Shown here piece after piece: positions 59,430 to 64,000 of a DNA stretch of 64,000 nt. Location of the stretch: NCBI RefSeq assembly GCF_051020765.1, contig NW_027469189.1:372001-436000 (forward strand), read 5' to 3'. A program made the translations under genes and the position numbers. Position 1 is the stretch's first letter; each line of letters starts with the position of its first letter. Below the pieces are notes generated by a model. That model was not told where the DNA came from. It saw nothing but the letters and a program-made list of their open reading frames with translations, and did no database searches. Source of the stretch: Lasioglossum baleicum. Lineage: Eukaryota; Arthropoda; Insecta; Hymenoptera; Halictidae.

Positions 59430-60775
59430 TACTCGACTAGCCTGCGGGAAGCATCCTCTCGCACGTGTTTTTACTCGACTAGCCTGCGGGATGCATCCTC
59501 TCGCACGTGTTTTTACTCGACAAGCCTGCGGGAAGCATCCTCTTGCACGTGTTTTTACTCGACTAGCCTGCGGGATGCATCCTCTCGCACGTGTTTTTAC
59601 TCGACTAGCCTGCGGGAAGCATCCTCTTGCACGTGTTTTTACTCGACTAGCCTGCGGGATGCATCCTCTCGCACGTGTTTTTACTCGACTAGCCTGCGGG
59701 AAGCATCCTCTTGCACGTGTTTTTACTCGACTAGCCTGCGGGATGCATCCTCTCGCACGTGTTTTTACTCGACTAGCCTGCGGGATGCATCCTCTCGCAC
59801 GTGTTTTTACTCGACTAGCCTGCAGGATGCATCCTCTCGCACGTGTTTTTACTCGACTAGCCTGCGGGATGCATCCTCTCGCACGTGTTTTTGCTCGACT
59901 AACCTGCGGGATGCATCCTCTCGCACGTGTTTTTGCTCGACTAGCCTGCGGGATGCATCCTCTCGCACGTGTTTTTGCTCGACTAGCCTGCGGGATGCAT
60001 CCTCTCGCACGTGTTTTTGCTCGACTAGCCTGCGGGATGCATCCTCTCGCACGTGTTTTTGCTCGACTAGCCTGCGGGACGCATCCTCTCGCACGTGTTT
60101 TTACTCGACTAGCCTGCGGGATGCATCCTCTCGCACGTGTTTTTACTCGACTAGCATGCGGGATGCATCCTCTCGCACGTGTTTTTACTCGACTAGCCTG
60201 CGGGAAGCATCCTCTCGCACGTGTTTTTACTCGACTAGCCTGCGGGATGCATCCTCTCGCACGTGTTTTTACTCGACAAGCCTGCGGGAAGCATCCTCTT
60301 GCACGTGTTTTTACTCGACTAGCCTGCGGGATGCATCCTCTCGCACGTGTTTTTACTCGACTAGCCTGCGGGAAGCATCCTCTTGCACGTGTTTTTACTC
60401 GACTAGCCTGCGGGATGCATCCTCTCGCACGTGTTTTTACTCGACTAGCCTGCGGGATGCATCCTCTCGCACGTGTTTTTACTCGACTAGCCTGCAGGAT
60501 GCATCCTCTCGCACGTGTTTTTACTCGACTAGCCTGCGGGATGCATCCTCTCGCACGTGTTTTTGCTCGACTAACCTGCGGGATGCATCCTCTCGCACGT
60601 GTTTTTGCTCGACTAGCCTGCGGGATGCATCCTCTCGCACGTGTTTTTGCTCGACTAGCCTGCGGGATGCATCCTCTCGCACGTGTTTTTGCTCGACTAG
60701 CCTGCGGGATGCATCCTCTCGCACGTGTTTTTGCTCGACTAGCCTGCGGGACGCATCCTCTCGCACGTGTTTTTA
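59430..60775 (+). repeat. 672-bp tandem duplication (16 units)
   Basis: The CTAACCTGCGG unit at 59901 recurs at 60573, with the same G26 run and T3C unit after it; 672 is 16 times 42. Ends are approximate. Confidence 0.85.
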
Positions 60776-60890
60776 CTCGACTAGCCTGCGGGATGCATCC
60801 TCTCGCACGTGTTTTTACTCGACTAGCCTGCGGTAAGCATCCTTTTGCACGTGTTTTTACTCGACTAGCCTGCGGGATGCATCCTCTCGC

Positions 60891-60900
60891 TTTTTTTTTT
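60891..60900 (+). other. T10 tract replacing an E-box
   Basis: CTCGC is followed by ten T, then CTCGAC. The eleven bases normally present, ACGTG plus T5 plus A, are gone. The sister copy 2,703 bp downstream is normal, so this is private. Replication slippage or a consensus error could both explain it. Confidence 0.9.
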
Positions 60901-60994
60901 CTCGACTAGCCTGCGGGATGCATCCTCTCGCACGTGTTTTTACTCGACTACCCTGCGGGATGCATCCTCTCGCACGTGTTTTTGCTCGACTAGC

Positions 60995-61087
60995 CATGCG
61001 CATCCCAAAAAACCTGCGCATGCGCATCCCAAAAAACCTGCGCATGCGCATCCCACAAAACCTGCCCATGCGCATCCCACAAAACCT
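60995..61087 (+). repeat. 24-mer cluster 55, K-K-Q-Q
   Basis: Last junction TGCCCATGCGCA; two perfect palindromes. Same variant in cluster 60. Confidence 0.95.
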
Positions 61088-61825
61088 CGCACGTGTTTTT
61101 ACTCGACTAGCCTGCGGGATGCATCCTCTCGCACGTGTTTTTACTCGACTAGCCTGCGGGATGCATCCTCTCGCACGTGTTTTTACTCGACTAGCCTGCA
61201 GGATGCATCCTCTCGCACGTGTTTTTACTCGACTAGCCTGCGGGATGCATCCTCTCGAAAGTGTTTTTGCTCGACTAGCCTGCGGGATGCATCCTATCGC
61301 ACGTGTTTTTGCTCGACTAGCCTGCGGGATGCATCCTCTCGCACGTGTTTTTGCTCGACTAGCCTGCGGGATGCATCCTCTCGCACGTGTTTTTGCTCGA
61401 CTAGCCTGCGGGATGCATCCTCTCGCACGTGTTTTTGCTCGACTAGCCTGCGGGACGCATCCTCTCGCACGTGTTTTTACTCGACTAGCCTGCGGGATGC
61501 ATCCTCTCGCACGTGTTTTTACTCGACTAGCCTGCGGGAAGCATCCTCTTGCACGTGTTTTTACTCGACTAGCATGCGGGATGCATCCTCTCGCACGTGT
61601 TTTTACTCGACTAGCCTGCGGGAAGCATCCTCTCGCACGTGTTTTTACTCGACTAGCCTGCGGGAAGCATCCTCTTGCACGTGTTTTTACTCGACTAGCC
61701 TGCGGGATGCATCCTCTCGCACGTGTTTTTACTCGACTAGCCTGCGGGATGCATCCTCTCGCACGTGTTTTTACTCGACTACCTTGCGGGATGCATCCTC
61801 TCGCACGTGTATTTGCTCGACTAGC
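61088..61825 (+). repeat. 42-mer array, 18 units
   Basis: CTCGAAAGTG near 61256 (E-box lost), five-unit G26 run, T3C near 61455, GTGTATTTGC before the cluster and TACCTTGCGG near 61781. Confidence 0.93.
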
Positions 61826-61894
61826 CATGCGCATCCCAAAAAACCTGCGCATGCGCATCCCACAAAACCTGCGCATGCGCATCCCACAAAACCT
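61826..61894 (+). repeat. 24-mer cluster 56, K-Q-Q
   Basis: Two perfect palindromes. Confidence 0.95.
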
Positions 61895-62002
61895 CGCACG
61901 TGTTTTTACTCGACTAGCCTGCGGGATGCATCCTCTCGCACGTGTTTTTACTCGACTAGCCTGCGGGATGCATCCTCTCGCACGTGTTTTTGCTCGACTA
62001 GC
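61895..62002 (+). repeat. 42-mer spacer, 3 units
   Basis: Two plain units and one G26 unit. Confidence 0.93.
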
Positions 62003-62071
62003 CATGCGCATCCCATAAAACCTGCGCATGCGCATCCCACAAAAACTGCGCATGCGCATACCACAAAACCT
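62003..62071 (+). repeat. 24-mer cluster 57, three degenerate modules
   Basis: The first reads CCCATAAAACC, the second ends AAAAACTGCG and the third has GCATACCACA. These are private changes absent elsewhere. Both junction palindromes are nonetheless intact. Confidence 0.93.
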
Positions 62072-62305
62072 CGCACGTGTTTTTACTCGACTAGCCTGCG
62101 GGATGCATCCTCTCGCACGTGTTTTTACTCGACTAGCCTGCGGGATGCATCCTCTCGCACGTGTTTTTACTCGACTAGCCTGCGGGATGCATCCTCTCGC
62201 ACGTGTTTTTGCTCGACTAGCCTGCGGGATGCATCCTCTCGCACGTGTTTTTGCTCGACTAGCCTGCGGGATGCATCCTCTCGCACGTGTTTTTGCTCGA
62301 CTAGG
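62072..62305 (+). repeat. 42-mer spacer, 6 units
   Basis: Three plain then three G26 units; the last ends CTAGG instead of CTAGC. Confidence 0.93.
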
Positions 62306-62422
62306 CATGCGCATCCCAAAAAACCTGCGCATGCGCATCCCAAAAAACCTGCGCATGCGCATCCCACAAAACCTGCGCATGCGCATCCCACAAAACCTGC
62401 GCATGCGCATCCCACAAAACCT
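62306..62422 (+). repeat. 24-mer cluster 58, K-K-Q-Q-Q
   Basis: The only cluster with three Q modules; four perfect palindromes. Confidence 0.95.
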
Positions 62423-62908
62423 CGCACGTGTTTTTACTCGACTAGCCTGCGGGATGCATCCTCTCGCACGTGTTTTTACTCGACTAGCCTGCGGGATGCA
62501 TCCTCTCGCACGTGTTTCTACTCGACTAGCCTGCGGGATGCATCCTCTCGCACGTGTTTTTACTCGACCAGCCTGCGGGATGCATCCTTTCGCACGTGTT
62601 TTTACTCGACTAGCCTGCGGGATGCATCCTCTCGCACGTGTTTTTGCTCGACTAGCCTGCGGGATGCATCCTCTCGCACGTGTTTGTGCTCGACTAGCCT
62701 GCGGGATGCATCCTCTCGCACGCGTTTTTACTCGACTAGCCTGCGGGATGCATCCTCTCGCACGTGTTTTTGCTCGACTAGCCTGCGGGATGCATCCTCT
62801 CGCACGTGTTTTTACTCGACTAGCCTGCGGGATGCATCCTCTCGCACGTGTTTTTACTCGACTACCCAGCGGGATGCATACTCTCGCACGTGTTTTTGCT
62901 CGACTAGC
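62423..62908 (+). repeat. 42-mer array, 12 units
   Basis: Private changes GTTTCTACTC near 62516, GACCAGC near 62569 and CACGCGTTTT near 62720; also GTTTGTGCTC and CCTTTCGCACG units like those after clusters 7 and 33. Confidence 0.93.
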
Positions 62909-63001
62909 CATGCGCATCCCAAAAAACCTGCGCATGCGCATCCCAAAAAACCTGCGCATGCGCATCCCACAAAACCTGCGTATGCGCATCCCACAAAACC
63001 T
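62909..63001 (+). repeat. 24-mer cluster 59, K-K-Q-Q
   Basis: Last junction TGCGTATGCGCA; two perfect palindromes; preceded by TACCCAGCGG and GCATACTCTCG units. Confidence 0.95.
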
Positions 63002-63697
63002 CGCACGTGTTTTTACTAGACTAGCCTGCGGGATGCATCCTCTCGCACGTGTTTTTACTCGACTAGCCTGCGGGATGCATCCTCTCGCACGTGTTTTTGC
63101 TCGACTAGCCTGCGGGATGCATCCTCTCGCACGTGTTTTTGCTCGACTAGCCTGCGGGATGCATCCTCTCGCACGTGTTTTTGCTCGACTAGCCTGCGGG
63201 ATGCATCCTCTCGCACGTGTTTTTGCTCGACTAGCCTGCGGGATGCATCCTCTCACACGTGTTTTTGCTCGACTAGCCTGCGGGACGCATCCTCTCGCAC
63301 GTGTTTTTACTCGACTAGCCTGCGGGATGCATCCTCTCGCACGTGTTTTTACTCGACTAGCCTGCGGGAAGCATCCTCTTGCACGTGTTTTTACTCGACT
63401 AGCATGCGGGATGCATCCTCTCGCACGTGTTTTTACTCGACTAGCCTGCGGGAAGCATCCTCTCGCACGTGTTTTTACTCGACTAGCCTGCGGGATGCAT
63501 CCTCTCGCACGTGTTTTTACTCGACTAGCCTGCGGTAAGCATCCTTTTGCACGTGTTTTTACTCGACTAGCCTGCGGGATGCATCCTCTCGCACGTGTTT
63601 TTACTCGACTAGCCTGCGGGATGCATCCTCTCGCACGTGTTTTTACTCGACTACCCTGCGGGATGCATCCTCTCGCACGTGTTTTTGCTCGACTAGC
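63002..63697 (+). repeat. 42-mer array, 17 units
   Basis: ACTAGACTAG near 63017; CTCACACGTG near 63252; T3C near 63287; CCTTTTGCACG at 63543. Confidence 0.93.
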
Positions 63698-63790
63698 CAT
63701 GCGCATCCCAAAAAACCTGCGCATGCGCATCCCAAAAAACCTGCGCATGCGCATCCCACAAAACCTGCCCATGCGCATCCCACAAAACCT
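63698..63790 (+). repeat. 24-mer cluster 60, K-K-Q-Q
   Basis: Last junction TGCCCATGCGCA; two perfect palindromes. The following E-box reads CACTTG. Confidence 0.95.
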
Positions 63791-64000
63791 CGCACTTGTT
63801 TTTACTCGACTAGCCTGCGGGATGCATCCTCTCGCACGTGTTTTTACTCGACTAGCCTGCGGGATGCATCCTCTCGCACGTGTTTTTACTCGACTAGCCT
63901 GCAGGATGCATCCTCTCGCACGTGTTTTTACTCGACTAGCCTGCGGGATGCATCCTCTCGAAAGTGTTTTTGCTCGACTAGCCTGCGGGATGCATCCTAT
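63791..64000 (+). repeat. 42-mer array at right edge, 5 units
   Basis: Includes CTGCAGG near 63900 and CTCGAAAGTG at 63959. The repeat continues past the window. Confidence 0.95.

Larger units (their letters stand above)
57318..60994 (+). repeat. 42-mer array, 88 units minus one base
   Basis: Second longest cluster-free array. Contains GCACGATGC near 58312, a 672-bp tandem duplication at its right part, and a T10 tract at 60891-60900 that accounts for the missing base. Confidence 0.94.
205..63790 (+). repeat. 24-bp module family, 60 interspersed clusters
   Basis: About 225 copies of a 24-bp module occur in 60 clusters of 2 to 5. Type K is CATGCGCATCCC plus AAAAAACCTGCG; type Q has ACAAAA in place of AAAAAA; K' ends AATCTGCG. 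The last copy in a cluster lacks its final GCG and runs into CGCACGTG of the 42-mer. In every cluster K types precede Q types. The CCTGCG, ATG and GCATCC parts of the module also occur in the same order in the 42-mer (positions 36 to 9), so the two families look related, with the A-rich tract as the new part. Adjacent modules create TGCGCATGCGCA. Confidence 0.97.
1..64000 (+). repeat. 42-bp satellite array filling the window
   Basis: About 1,425 head-to-tail copies of a 42-bp unit, all in one orientation. The consensus is GATGCATCCTCTCG, CACGTGTTTTTACTCG, ACTAGCCTGCGG. Composition is 6 A, 13 C, 10 G, 13 T, with four CpGs. Copies differ at a small set of recurring positions: T3A or T3C, G4A or G4T, C9G, T12C, C13T or C13A, A26G, G30C, A31T, T33A, G35C, C37A and G41T. 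Segments between 24-mer clusters are exact multiples of 42 minus 18 bp except where a single-base indel is visible, so register is kept very tightly. This is non-coding satellite DNA; chromosome position and species are not deducible. No gap characters and no unique sequence are present. Confidence 0.98.
1..64000. promoter_or_regulatory. E-box CACGTG in nearly every 42-mer
   Basis: Positions 15-20 of the unit are the palindrome CACGTG, the canonical E-box bound by bHLH factors such as MYC/MAX, USF and yeast Cbf1. It recurs every 42 bp, so the window holds roughly 1,400 copies. It is broken in a minority of units: CGGACGTG after 16 of the 24-mer clusters, and single changes near 6081, 7327, 34957, 35524, 43137, 48019, 55594, 61258 and 62722. 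The motif is certain; any binding or regulation is not shown by the sequence. Confidence 0.35.
60841..64000 (+). repeat. 2,703-bp higher-order repeat at right end
   Basis: CCTTTTGCACG at 60841, cluster 55, CTCGAAAGTG at 61256 and CCTATCGCAC recur at 63543, cluster 60, 63959 and 63996. Offset is 2,703 bp, or 2,702 left of the T10 tract. The second copy runs off the window. Confidence 0.9.

Noticed and set aside
205..63790. CRISPR array, given short direct repeats with regular spacing
   Set aside because: The sequence between 24-mers is constant and the 42-mers are directly abutting. There are no variable spacers, leader or cas genes.
1..64000. CENP-B box in the unit
   Set aside because: A TCG followed by CGGG is present, and TTCG...CGGG occurs in ATTCGACTACCCTGCGGG variants. 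However, nine bases separate them instead of the seven in the CENP-B box, and the central A does not fit.
1..64000. Avian 41-42 bp microchromosome satellites (CNM, PO41) as identity
   Set aside because: Only the length agrees. Those repeats show alternating A3-5 and T3-5 tracts between GC-rich parts, which this unit lacks (one T5 tract and CACGTG).
1..64000. Telomeric repeat or degenerate telomere
   Set aside because: No TTAGGG-like or other short G-rich telomere motif is present on either strand.
1..64000. Rho-independent terminators from CACGTG followed by T5
   Set aside because: The palindrome can form only a 3-bp stem with no loop, and it recurs in every unit. It is a motif of the satellite, not a terminator series.
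1..64000. tRNA, rRNA or snRNA genes and transposon remnants
   Set aside because: No sequence in the window departs from the two repeat modules by more than a few bases, leaving no room for such elements.

Overview
The whole 64 kb is one uninterrupted tandem-repeat array. I see no convincing protein gene, RNA gene, transposon, CRISPR array or unique sequence. The base repeat is 42 bp, read on the + strand as GATGCATCCTCTCG (positions 1-14), CACGTGTTTTTACTCG (15-30) and ACTAGCCTGCGG (31-42). Counting lengths between interruptions gives about 1,425 units, all in the same orientation. The array is interrupted at 60 places by short clusters of a second, 24-bp module: CATGCGCATCCC followed by AAAAAACCTGCG (type K) or ACAAAACCTGCG (type Q). 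There are about 225 copies of it. Every cluster enters at the same point in the 42-mer (after position 36) and leaves at the same point (position 13), replacing 18 bp.

This is eukaryotic satellite DNA of centromeric, pericentromeric, subtelomeric or sex-chromosome type. The species cannot be named from the sequence. The 42-mer is about 55% GC, has four CpGs per unit with no CpG depletion, and is pyrimidine-rich on the + strand. Each 42-mer carries an E-box (CACGTG). Each junction between 24-mers makes the 12-bp palindrome TGCGCATGCGCA, which is the textbook NRF-1 (alpha-PAL) site; about 125 of 165 junctions are perfect by hand count. If the host is an animal, the array is a very dense natural store of NRF-1 and E-box motifs. 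That functional reading is inference.

Layout, using cluster composition and the number of 42-mers between clusters as a barcode. (1) 1-16.5 kb: a 5,384-bp higher-order unit (KQ, 46 units, KKKQQ, 55 units, KQQ, 23 units) in about three copies; the middle copy is rearranged at 5.9-7.6 kb and the first has a 345-bp tandem duplication. (2) 16.5-20.6 kb: 98 units with no 24-mer cluster. (3) 20.5-34.4 kb: an approximately 5.7-kb segment with barcode 30-11-19-23-3-5-10, present twice 8.23 kb apart, with a third segment type between the copies that recurs at 18.4 and 38.5 kb. (4) 34.4-51 kb: a 4,884-bp higher-order repeat with barcode 8-3-40-8, plus a diverged copy. (5) 51-60.9 kb: segments related to region 1. 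(6) 60.9-64 kb: a 2,703-bp repeat with more private substitutions.

The very long open reading frames (up to about 10,000 codons) follow from both repeat lengths being multiples of three and from stop-free phases on both strands. They are not treated as genes. Single-base indels are rare, but nine fall between 23.9 and 25.6 kb, which looks like a low-accuracy or seam region of the assembly.
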